Shown here one piece after another: positions 7,817-14,483 of a stretch of DNA of 64,000 nucleotides (position 1 is its first letter; every line of letters begins with the position of its first letter). Origin of the DNA: Azophilus sp965220835 (lineage in GTDB: Bacteria; Pseudomonadota; Gammaproteobacteria; Pseudomonadales; Azotimanducaceae); the NCBI GenBank assembly GCA_965220835.1, contig OZ244842.1, forward strand, positions 620,001 to 684,000, read 5' to 3'. The notes below the pieces were generated by a model. That model did no database searches. It saw only the letters and a list, made by a program, of their open reading frames with translations, and had not been told where the DNA came from. The translations under genes and the position numbers were made by a program.

Positions 7817-9592
7817 TTAGCGGACAGTTTGCGCCAACGACTGCGGCACTTCAATGTGCTTGGCGCGCAGGTATTCACCCATCGACTTAGCCTGTTTGTC
7901 GATGCGGTGGTTGGAGGCTGCACCGGTGCCAAGCACACCGCGCACGTGGAAGTTCAAGGCGCGCAGATTGGGCAATTCGTAGCGTTCCACCTCGTAGGGC
8001 GCCATGTCCGGCAGCAGGCGCTTGAACTCCGCCACGGTCAGGTATTCGTGCAGGAAGCTGTAGGCCGCATCGCTGCGCGCCCAGACGCCGCAGTTGGCAT
8101 TGCCGCCCTTGTCGCCGGAGCGGGTGCCGAACAGGCGCCCGAACGGCATCTTGGTGGCTTCGCCGGTCGGTGCTGGGCCGATGTCGGCTGGCGGTTGCTG
8201 GTAGTAGATTTCCTCCAGGCCCAAGCGCTGGGTGGGCAGCACGTCTGTGGTTTTGCCGCCGCAATGCACCCGCTCGGTGACCCATTCGCTGTCGATCAAG
8301 GCCGGCCAATGGATGGTGGTGCGTGTGCCCTTGAAGCCGCCGCCCCCGGCGCCGGCGTTGCCCGGCACTGCGGCCAAGGCGAGTTCGATGACCTTGGCGT
8401 CAAACAAGCGCCCCACCTTGGCTGGATCTTGGGTGGTCACGGTCATGCGCAGGATGGCGTGGGCTGCCTCGTTGCAATCCGGGTCCTCGTGGTCGGTGCG
8501 GATCAGCTGCACGTCCACGTCATCGAACTGCTCCCGTCCACCGAGGTTGTGGAGCATCTGATCCACGTGAATCTCGGCCTTGCGCTCTATGTCGAGACCG
8601 GTCAGCAACACTTCGGCCGTCTGTTTGTGCGGGCCCAAGGTGTTGAAGCAGACCTTGTGGGTGGGCGGCGGGCTGCTGCCGCGCACGCCGCTGACCCGCA
8701 CTCGGTCTTCGCCGTCCTGCTGGACGGTCATGGTCTCGAAGTGGGCGATGACGTCGGGGTTCACGTAAGCCGGCGTGGATATCTCGTAGAGCAATTGGGC
8801 GGTGATCGTGCCCACCGACACCAAGCCGCCGGTGCCGGGGTTCTTGGTGATGGTAAAGCTGCCGTCCGCCTCGATCTCGGCGATGGGGTAGCCCATGTTG
8901 TGGAAGGAGGGCACCTCCTCGAAGAATGAGTAGTTGCCGCCGCTGCATTGGGTGCCGCACTCGATGATGTGCCCCGCGGCCAAGGCGCCGGCCAAGGCGT
9001 CGTAGTCGTTGCGCCGCCAGTTGAACTTCCAGGCCGCCGGGCCGATGACCACGGCCGCATCGGTCACCCTCGGGCAGATCACGATGTCCGCGCCTTGGTC
9101 CAAGGCCTCCTTGATGCCCCAAGCGCCGAAATAGACGTTGGCGGTCAGCGCCTGCTGCCCGGAATCGGCAAAGGCGGCGCCGGTGTCCAGGTTGGTGAAG
9201 GCCTGCCCATTGGCTTGCAGGTCTTCCAGGTCGCCGATCAGGTCGTCGCCGTCAATGTAGGCGACCTTGGCCTGCACCCCCAGTTCGGCCAGGATCTTCT
9301 CCACTTCGTCGGCCATGCCCTTCGGATTGAGGCCGCCGGCGTTGGAGACGATCTTGATGCCTCTGGCCACACAGTCAGCCGCCACGTCCCGCACCTGCTT
9401 CAGGAAAGTGCCCACGTAACCCAAGTGGCTACCCCGGGTGGTGCGCTGGTTATGCAGGATGGACATGGTGAGTTCGGCGAGATAGTCGCCAGTCAGCACG
9501 TCGATTGGGCCGCCGTCGATCAGTTCCCGGGCGGCGGCCAGCCGGTCCCCATAGTAGCCGCTGCAGTTTCCAATCCGAATGATGTCGCTCAT
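7817..9592 (-). CDS. Acyclic terpene utilisation AtuA-like (DUF1446) protein
   Basis: 591 residues from ATG 9592. The N-terminal two thirds is the DUF1446/AtuA domain: IGNCSGYYGDRLAAAREL near residue 6, then GDYLAELTM, SNAGGLNPKGM and GADIVICPRVTDAA. The last 110 residues form the small AtuA-like C-terminal domain (FGTRSGDKGGNANCG, ending RALNFHVRGVLG). The family is required for citronellol/geraniol degradation in Pseudomonas but occurs widely next to crotonases and thiolases; its exact activity is unsettled. The same-strand neighbours here (crotonase, thiolase-like protein, DUF35 protein) support a CoA-thioester catabolic role. Full length for the family. Confidence 0.85.
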   Translation of the reverse strand: MSDIIRIGNCSGYYGDRLAAARELIDGGPIDVLTGDYLAELTMSILHNQRTTRGSHLGYVGTFLKQVRDVAADCVARGIKIVSNAGGLNPKGMADEVEKILAELGVQAKVAYIDGDDLIGDLEDLQANGQAFTNLDTGAAFADSGQQALTANVYFGAWGIKEALDQGADIVICPRVTDAAVVIGPAAWKFNWRRNDYDALAGALAAGHIIECGTQCSGGNYSFFEEVPSFHNMGYPIAEIEADGSFTITKNPGTGGLVSVGTITAQLLYEISTPAYVNPDVIAHFETMTVQQDGEDRVRVSGVRGSSPPPTHKVCFNTLGPHKQTAEVLLTGLDIERKAEIHVDQMLHNLGGREQFDDVDVQLIRTDHEDPDCNEAAHAILRMTVTTQDPAKVGRLFDAKVIELALAAVPGNAGAGGGGFKGTRTTIHWPALIDSEWVTERVHCGGKTTDVLPTQRLGLEEIYYQQPPADIGPAPTGEATKMPFGRLFGTRSGDKGGNANCGVWARSDAAYSFLHEYLTVAEFKRLLPDMAPYEVERYELPNLRALNFHVRGVLGTGAASNHRIDKQAKSMGEYLRAKHIEVPQSLAQTVR

Positions 9593-9633
9593 GATGCCTC
9601 TCCGACTTCTTTATCCCACCTCGCCACCGATCC

Positions 9634-9841
9634 CGAGTTGAGTCAGCAACTCGACCACCTCGCCGAAGGCGAGGCGTGCCCAGCAACTCAATCACCTAGC
9701 CGCTCGCACCGAGTTGCGTTAGCAACTCGATCACCCCGCCGAAGGCGGGGCGTGCACCAACAACTCAATCACCTCGCCACCTGCTCCGAGTTGCGTTAGC
9801 AACTCGATCACCCCGCCGAAGGCGGGGCGTGCACCAGCAAC
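9634..9841. repeat. 77-bp tandem repeat (2.7 units) made of two hairpins
   Basis: Units begin at 9634, 9710 and 9787 (spacing 76 and 77). Each contains CGAGTTG...CAACTCG (in units 2 and 3 CGAGTTGC-GTTA-GCAACTCG) and a second hairpin CCCCGCC-GAA-GGCGGGG (CTCGCC-GAA-GGCGAG in unit 1). It lies between the atuA-like gene and the crotonase gene. The CGAGTTGC/GCAACTCG palindrome is the same one that builds the array at 60563-60786. Confidence 0.85.
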
Positions 9842-9864
9842 ACGTCCCCTGTGGAACTTCCGGG

Positions 9865-10641
9865 CTACCGTTCAGTGATCCAGGCGGGCTTGCGCTTCTC
9901 CCGGAACGCCGCCATGCCTTCGGCGGCTTCGGCGGAGCGGAACATGCGCCCGCTCCATTCGCTGGTCACCTCGAAGCCTTCCTCAACCGACCATTCAGGC
10001 ACCCGCCGCACCAGCTTCTTGCATTCGGTGACGGCGATGGGCCCGCCGAGGTTGATCATCTCAACCTCCTCCTGAACGGCGGCGGCGAGTTGCGCTGCCG
10101 GTACCGCCCGGTGCGCCAAGCCCATGGTCACGGCTTGGTTGCCGTCGAAGCGCTCGCCGGTCAAAAACAGCTTCATGCCGTGATGGACGCCGAGCTTCGG
10201 CAGGCAGACCACGGAGATGACCGCCGGAATCACGCCGATGCGCACTTCACTGAAGCTGCACTGGGCCTCCTCGGCAATGACCACGATGTCGGCAGCGCCG
10301 ACCAAGCCCAAGCCGCCCGCAAATGCGGCGCCATTGACCGCAGCGATGACCGGCTTGGGGCTTTCCAGGATGGCGCCCATCACGTCGGTGTAGGGCACCG
10401 CCCGCTGCCCGTCGATGATTTCCCCAGGCGGGCTCTTGAGGTCCGCGCCGGCGCAGAAGGCCGGGGCCGCGCCGGTGATGACGATGCTGCGCACCGCAGC
10501 ATCCGCCAAGGCGCCTTGAATGTGGTCGTACAGCTCGTTGACCAAGAGCGCCGAGAGTGCGTTACGGTTTTCGGGCCGGTTCAGCGTGATCCAGGCCGCG
10601 CCTTGGCGCACCTCGTAAAGGGTGGCTTCAGTGCCGTCCAT
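9865..10641 (-). CDS. Enoyl-CoA hydratase/isomerase family protein
   Basis: 258 residues from ATG 10641, normal length for a crotonase. Crotonase hallmarks are TLNRPENRNALS, FCAGADLKS (oxyanion-hole segment), PVIAAVNGAAFAGGLGLV (second oxyanion-hole segment) and FSEVRIGVIPAVIS, where the acidic residue in SEVRIG sits at the usual catalytic position. It probably hydrates or isomerises an enoyl-CoA in the catabolic group with AtuA, the thiolase-like protein and the DUF35 protein. It is separated from atuA by the 77-bp repeat array and from the thiolase-like gene by a hairpin-rich gap. Substrate not determinable from sequence. Confidence 0.85.
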   Translation of the reverse strand: MDGTEATLYEVRQGAAWITLNRPENRNALSALLVNELYDHIQGALADAAVRSIVITGAAPAFCAGADLKSPPGEIIDGQRAVPYTDVMGAILESPKPVIAAVNGAAFAGGLGLVGAADIVVIAEEAQCSFSEVRIGVIPAVISVVCLPKLGVHHGMKLFLTGERFDGNQAVTMGLAHRAVPAAQLAAAVQEEVEMINLGGPIAVTECKKLVRRVPEWSVEEGFEVTSEWSGRMFRSAEAAEGMAAFREKRKPAWITER

Positions 10642-10695
10642 GGGAAGGCTCGCGGCGATTGGGCAACCTGTTCATGGCCTGTTGGCCTCCGACGT

Positions 10696-10726
10696 GCCGT
10701 TGGCGGGCCTTTGGCGAGCCAACGGC
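10696..10726. repeat. 9-bp perfect inverted repeat in intergenic gap
   Basis: GCCGTTGGC (10696-10704) and GCCAACGGC (10718-10726), followed by a small GCGCC-TTC-GGCGC hairpin at 10755-10767. It lies between the thiolase-like gene and the crotonase gene on the minus strand. It may attenuate or stabilise the mRNA between the two genes, or be a dispersed hairpin repeat. Confidence 0.5.
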
Positions 10727-10770
10727 GTACTTTCGGTTTCGGCGTACGTTCGTTGCGCCTTCGGCGCGCC

Positions 10771-11913
10771 CTAAGCCGCCATGATGGTGACGCCGCTCAA
10801 CCCTGGTGCGCCGTAAACGTGGGTGTAGCCGGTTTTTGGGTTGTTCGGCACTTGACGCTCGCCGGCCTCGCCGCGCAGTTGCAGGCAGATCTCATAGACC
10901 TGGCGCAAGCCGGAGGCGCCCACCGGCTCGCCATTGGCGAGGCAACCACCATCGGTGTTGACCGGCAGCTTGCCGTCGATTTCCGTGTAGCCCTCGCGCA
11001 GCCACTTCTCTTGGTCGCCATCGGCGCAGAAGCCGTTCTCGGCCATGTGCATGATCTCGGCGCCGGATTCGGTGTCTTGCAGCTGGGCCACATCGATGTC
11101 TTCCGGGCCGATGCCCGCCATCTCAAAGGCTGCCGTGGAAGCCTGCACCGTCGGCGCGGGCGCCCGCTCGAGGGCTTGGGACTGGGAGAACACCTCAAAG
11201 GAGCCGAATTGCCGGGTCTTGACCGCCACGGCCTTCAGGAACACGGGGTTGGACGTGTACTGCTTGGCCTTGTCGGCGCGGCACAGGATCATGGCGCAGC
11301 CGCCCTCCGCCGGGGAGCAGAACATGTACTTGCGCAAGGGGTGGCAGACCATCTGCGACTGGGCCACGTCGTCATAGCTGAAGGCGTTGCGCCGCCAGGC
11401 ATTCGGGTTCTTGGCGCCGTTCTTAAAGTTCTTGACCGCCACTCGAATGAGCGTGTCCTCGCTGATGTCGTGCTCGTGCATGTAGCGCTGGATCTTCATG
11501 CCGAAGAATTGCGGCGTCAGCGCCATGCCAATGTCGCCATACCACTTGCCGAGCCCGCTGGCCTCCGGATTGACGGTGAACGCGCCCCGGGGATGCTTGT
11601 CGAAGCCCACCGCCATGCCGATGTCGAACATGCCCGACTGAATGGCCATGTAGGCTGACTGCAGGGCGCTGCCGCCGGTGGCGCAGCCGTTGGAGACGTT
11701 GATGAACTGCAAGCCGGTCAAACCGAGCTTGGAGACCATTGAGTCTGCGTTGCCGGCCGCCGATGAGCCGCCGTAGGCGAACTCCATGTCGTTCCAGTCG
11801 AGGCCGACGTCCTTGAGCGCCTCCCGAGCCGCATGCACGCCTTGCTCAAGACCGGTGACGCCTTCGGTGCGGCCGAAGGGATGGATGCCGATGCCAATGA
11901 TTGCTACGTCCAC
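10771..11913 (-). CDS. Thiolase-like (SCP-x/Ltp-type) protein
   Basis: 380 residues with a GTG start at 11913. The start is supported by AAGGAG on the minus strand (11921-11926), seven bases upstream. Thiolase fold: nucleophile motif NGCATGG with Cys77, and the C-terminal glycine-rich loop NTDGGCLANGEPVGASG. Two usual thiolase catalytic positions look altered: the loop reads GEP (Glu329) where typical thiolases have GHP, and the HDCF/YDCF-like segment reads LQDTESG. Together with the DUF35 OB-fold gene immediately upstream, this resembles lipid-transfer-protein aldolases (Ltp2 type), which need a DUF35 partner, rather than a simple ketothiolase. That alternative is an inference; thiolytic cleavage cannot be excluded. 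Confidence 0.8.
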   Translation of the reverse strand: MDVAIIGIGIHPFGRTEGVTGLEQGVHAAREALKDVGLDWNDMEFAYGGSSAAGNADSMVSKLGLTGLQFINVSNGCATGGSALQSAYMAIQSGMFDIGMAVGFDKHPRGAFTVNPEASGLGKWYGDIGMALTPQFFGMKIQRYMHEHDISEDTLIRVAVKNFKNGAKNPNAWRRNAFSYDDVAQSQMVCHPLRKYMFCSPAEGGCAMILCRADKAKQYTSNPVFLKAVAVKTRQFGSFEVFSQSQALERAPAPTVQASTAAFEMAGIGPEDIDVAQLQDTESGAEIMHMAENGFCADGDQEKWLREGYTEIDGKLPVNTDGGCLANGEPVGASGLRQVYEICLQLRGEAGERQVPNNPKTGYTHVYGAPGLSGVTIMAA

Positions 11914-11983
11914 AATGGTGCTCCTTCAAGAATGGTTCTTGGGTTGGTCATGGATATTGGATATAAGAAACGGGCTCCGTGGG

Positions 11984-12424
11984 TCAGCTCTCGTCCGCTG
12001 GCCGAAAGAAGTAGGCGATGATGTCCTTGCCGTCGCGCTCGATGAACTTCTCCACCACCAAGTCCATCTCCATGCCGATGCGCAGCTTGGAGATGTCCTC
12101 CGTTTGGATGCGGGTCTCCACGCGCACTTGGTTGGGCAACTCCACGTAGCCGACGCCAAAGGGCTTGAAGGTTTCCGGGGTCTCCGGGCCTTCATAAGGG
12201 GGGCGATTGGGCAGGAAGCCCTGAATGGTCCAGGTCCACAGCTTGCCCTTGCGCTCGAGTTCGATGGGTTCGGTGTTCTCCCCACAGCAAGCCGGGCAGC
12301 CGGACTGGGCGGGGAAGGTGACCACCCCGCAATCGGCGCACTTGCTGCCAAGCAGGCGCGGGTCATTGGACGGCCAAGTGAACAGCCCCTCGGCAATTGG
12401 AACCTGATCGGCGATGCTCCGCAT
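11984..12424 (-). CDS. Zn-ribbon/OB-fold DUF35 protein
   Basis: 146 residues using ATG 12424. Four codons upstream is a TTG, but GGGGGAG lies just before the ATG and reads better as its ribosome-binding site. The N-terminal rubredoxin-like zinc ribbon is CADCG...CPACC (C-x2-C, 13 residues, C-x2-C), followed by the OB-fold with GKLWTWTI and FKPFGVGYVELPNQVRVETRI. Such proteins pair with thiolase-fold enzymes as acyl-CoA-binding subunits. It lies 70 bases upstream of the thiolase-like gene on the same strand, which supports a two-protein complex. Confidence 0.85.
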   Translation of the reverse strand: MRSIADQVPIAEGLFTWPSNDPRLLGSKCADCGVVTFPAQSGCPACCGENTEPIELERKGKLWTWTIQGFLPNRPPYEGPETPETFKPFGVGYVELPNQVRVETRIQTEDISKLRIGMEMDLVVEKFIERDGKDIIAYFFRPADES

Positions 12425-12462
12425 CAACTCCCCCAAGCGGATAACCGTGTAAAGTGGTTGTT

Positions 12463-12747
12463 TTACCCGATTCCGCGCCGAACGGGAAGCCCTGGGTTGG
12501 GCGGGGACCTTGGTTCCGGCGCTTGGGCTGGCTGGTTGGGCTGCGGGTTGGGCGGAACGTAGAATTCATGGCTCACCAAGGCCAAGGCGATCAGCAGCGC
12601 GGCGATCAGCGTGGCAATGGCTGCCGCGATCAACGGGACCAGCCAGCGCCGGGTGACGCGGCGGGCGCTGGCCAGCACCCGGGCGTTCAGCTCCTCCGGC
12701 GGCGTCCCCTCGGATCGGTAGGCGCGGTCGAACCAGTCCTCACTCAT
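12463..12747 (-). CDS. Small single-pass membrane protein coupled to ECF sigma factor
   Basis: 94 residues, ATG 12747, overlapping the sigma-factor stop by eight bases, hence translationally coupled. A cytoplasmic N-terminal stretch of about 34 residues (SEDWFDRAYRSEGTPPEELNARVLASARRV) precedes one transmembrane segment (residues 36-59) and a Pro-rich periplasmic tail. Position and topology suggest a minimal anti-sigma or sigma-regulatory protein. No zinc-binding anti-sigma motif (HxxxCxxC) is present, so this is inferred from context only. Confidence 0.7.
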   Translation of the reverse strand: MSEDWFDRAYRSEGTPPEELNARVLASARRVTRRWLVPLIAAAIATLIAALLIALALVSHEFYVPPNPQPNQPAQAPEPRSPPNPGLPVRRGIG

Positions 12748-13309
12748 AACCCCGCATCCCCCGCTTCAGCTTGGCCATAGCGTAACGCAGGCGGCTCTTG
12801 ACGCCTTCTTCGGTGGCACCGGTGACTTCGGCGATTTCCCGGATCGTCAATTCCGCTTCCTTGCGCATGGCTATGGCTTCCCGTTGCGGACCGGGCAGGG
12901 CGCTGATCAGCGCATTCAGCCGCGTCGCGGTCTGCAGCGCTGAGGCCTCCGCTTCGGGCGAGCTTTGGGCGGCAGCCTCGACTTCAGTGCTGGTTTCCCT
13001 CTGGCCATGGCGGAACTGATCCATCAGCACATTGTGCGCCACTCGGAACAAGTAGGCGCGGAAACGGCCCTGCGGCCGATACTTGCCGCGATTGGCAATG
13101 ATGCGCGTCCAGGTCTCCTGGTGGCCGTCGGCAGCGTTGGCCGCATCCGCAGCGCGCAGGAAGTAACGATACACCGCGTCTCGGTGGCGGTGGTAGAGGG
13201 CCTCGAACGCGGGATAGCTGCCCGCCGCGAAGCGGCTCATCAACTCGTCGTCGCTGGCGTCCTCCGAGGCGGAGGATTGCGCTTTGGCGCGGGGCTGGCT
13301 GGGTTTCAT
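12740..13309 (-). CDS. ECF-type RNA polymerase sigma-70 family factor
   Basis: 189 residues from ATG 13309. Region 2 is visible at residues 20-90 (DDELMSRFAAGSYPAFEALYHRHRDAVYRYFLR, then RFRAYLFRVAHNVLMDQFRH). Region 4 is at about residues 128-185, with the helix-turn-helix ELTIREIAEVTGATEEGVKSRLRYAMAKLKR. Length and lack of regions 1 and 3 are typical of extracytoplasmic-function sigma factors. It forms a two-gene unit with the membrane protein at 12463-12747. The target regulon is unknown; the adjacent TonB-like gene is a candidate envelope function. Confidence 0.9.
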   Translation of the reverse strand: MKPSQPRAKAQSSASEDASDDELMSRFAAGSYPAFEALYHRHRDAVYRYFLRAADAANAADGHQETWTRIIANRGKYRPQGRFRAYLFRVAHNVLMDQFRHGQRETSTEVEAAAQSSPEAEASALQTATRLNALISALPGPQREAIAMRKEAELTIREIAEVTGATEEGVKSRLRYAMAKLKRGMRGYE

Positions 13310-13386
13310 GGCGCTTCGACCAGGCGTTGCAGGGCTGTCGGCACGGACAGCCCAACGCCTTGGCGAGCGGGACTTGGCGGGTTCTG

Positions 13387-13989
13387 CTAGCCGTCGCTCA
13401 GTTCGTAGGTGAACAGGTTGCGCACGCCGTGCAGGGCGATGGGTTGTCCGTTGACCACCTTGGGCTTGTATTTGAACTTGAGCGCCGCGGCAATGGAAGC
13501 GCGGTCGAACACGCCCGGCGGGCTGGACTCAACCACTCTGGGGTCCCGAACCGCGCCGCTCTTGGTGATCGCAAACTCGACCAGCGCATAGCCCTCGATG
13601 CCCCGCCGTTTGGCTTGGCTGGGATAAACCGGGGCCACTTTGACGATGGGAAGGGCCTCACCTTCGGAAAAGCCGCCGGGTCGCGAAACTTCGATGGGTG
13701 GCTTCCCGTCTTGTGTTGGGAATTCGACGCCGAGGCCGTCGTTGTCGCTCTCAAAATCTGGCTCGGGCAAGTGAGGCGGGGGTTCGTCTGGTTCAGGGGG
13801 CGGTTCCGGCGGGCGTCGAGTCTTCGTGATCTCGATGTCCTCCAAGAGTCGGACGATTTCCACGGGCGGATTTGGGGGCTTTGCCTCAAACGGCTGCTGG
13901 TCGCTCTCGATCAGGCTCTGCATCAGCATGAACAGCACAAAGGTGACGCCCACGCCGGAAGCGGTTGCAAACAGGTACCTTGGGAACAT
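13387..13989 (-). CDS. TonB-like energy transducer
   Basis: 200 residues from ATG 13989. One N-terminal transmembrane helix (residues 8-26) is followed by a Pro/Glu-rich periplasmic spacer (PPEPPPEPDEPPPHLPEP). The C-terminal TonB domain (about residues 115-200) contains PVYPSQAKRRGIEGYALVEF and a following FKYKPKVVNGQPI segment. It couples the proton-motive force to outer-membrane receptors or acts as a related transducer. No exbB or exbD and no receptor lie in this window. It lies upstream of the sigma-factor gene on the same strand. Confidence 0.85.
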   Translation of the reverse strand: MFPRYLFATASGVGVTFVLFMLMQSLIESDQQPFEAKPPNPPVEIVRLLEDIEITKTRRPPEPPPEPDEPPPHLPEPDFESDNDGLGVEFPTQDGKPPIEVSRPGGFSEGEALPIVKVAPVYPSQAKRRGIEGYALVEFAITKSGAVRDPRVVESSPPGVFDRASIAAALKFKYKPKVVNGQPIALHGVRNLFTYELSDG

Positions 13990-14053
13990 GGCAGTATCCT
14001 CGCTGTTGTCGAGTGTTTAAACGGCCACGCGCCCAAAGTGGGGTTAAATTCCG

Positions 14054-14155
14054 GTCCATGCTTTATCGATTGCTTGCCGACCTGCTGGTGGCGCTGCACT
14101 TCGGCTTCATCCTGTTCGCCGTCTTCGGCGGTCTGTTGACCGTCCGTTGGCCTCG
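14054..14155. repeat. Left direct repeat of the defence island (about 102 bp)
   Basis: Nearly identical, with about two mismatches and no gaps, to 24199-24300 at a constant offset of 10,145 bases. Similarity weakens upstream and stops at 14155, where the DUF2784 reading frame is cut. It brackets the left side of the helicase/Mod/Res island. Confidence 0.85.
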
Positions 14156-14180
14156 TCTAGCTCCTGCGCGGAGGAAGTGA
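14058..14180 (+). pseudogene. Truncated DUF2784 gene (5' fragment)
   Basis: ATG 14058 starts MLYRLLADLLVALHFGFILF, identical at protein level to the intact gene at 24203 through TVRWPRL. The frame then leaves the family and stops after 40 codons (TGA 14178-14180). The break coincides with the left island boundary. It is probably non-functional, though it could still yield a 40-residue peptide with one membrane segment. Confidence 0.8.
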
Positions 14181-14366
14181 CACCTATGTCTAGGCACCGG
14201 CCCCGCTGCCTGCCTCTCCACTTGCACCAGACAACGATGTTACGCTGAACGCCCCGGAGCGAGGGCGTCCCGCCCTCGAACGGAGCACGCGGGAATCGCG
14301 GGGCGTCGTTTTGCACTCAGGGGGTAAGAACTGGCGCATGAAACACGGACTGAGTGAAGGCAACTG

Positions 14367-14483
14367 ATGCACAAAAAACGTACGAATACCAAGCACCGGC
14401 CCAAGCCGTCCAACGTTTTTGCGCGGCGGGGAGTCAAGCGCGGCGTTGAGACCTTCGATCCCCGGAGGGCCGAGGCCGGATGA
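14367..14483 (+). CDS. 38-residue basic ORF leading the defence operon
   Basis: ATG 14367 is preceded by AAGG (14357-14360) at a good ribosome-binding distance, and the TGA (14481-14483) overlaps the helicase ATG at 14480 (ATGA junction). The peptide is strongly basic (begins MHKKRTNTKHRPKPSN, contains ARRGVKRG). No known family is recognised. The coupling and ribosome-binding site make it a plausible leader peptide or small component of the system; it is too short for routine gene calling. Confidence 0.5.
   Translation: MHKKRTNTKHRPKPSNVFARRGVKRGVETFDPRRAEAG

Noticed and set aside
9829..11658. 609-residue plus-strand ORF across the crotonase and thiolase region
   Set aside because: Antisense shadow of two well-supported minus-strand genes; His/Gly-rich composition and no family.
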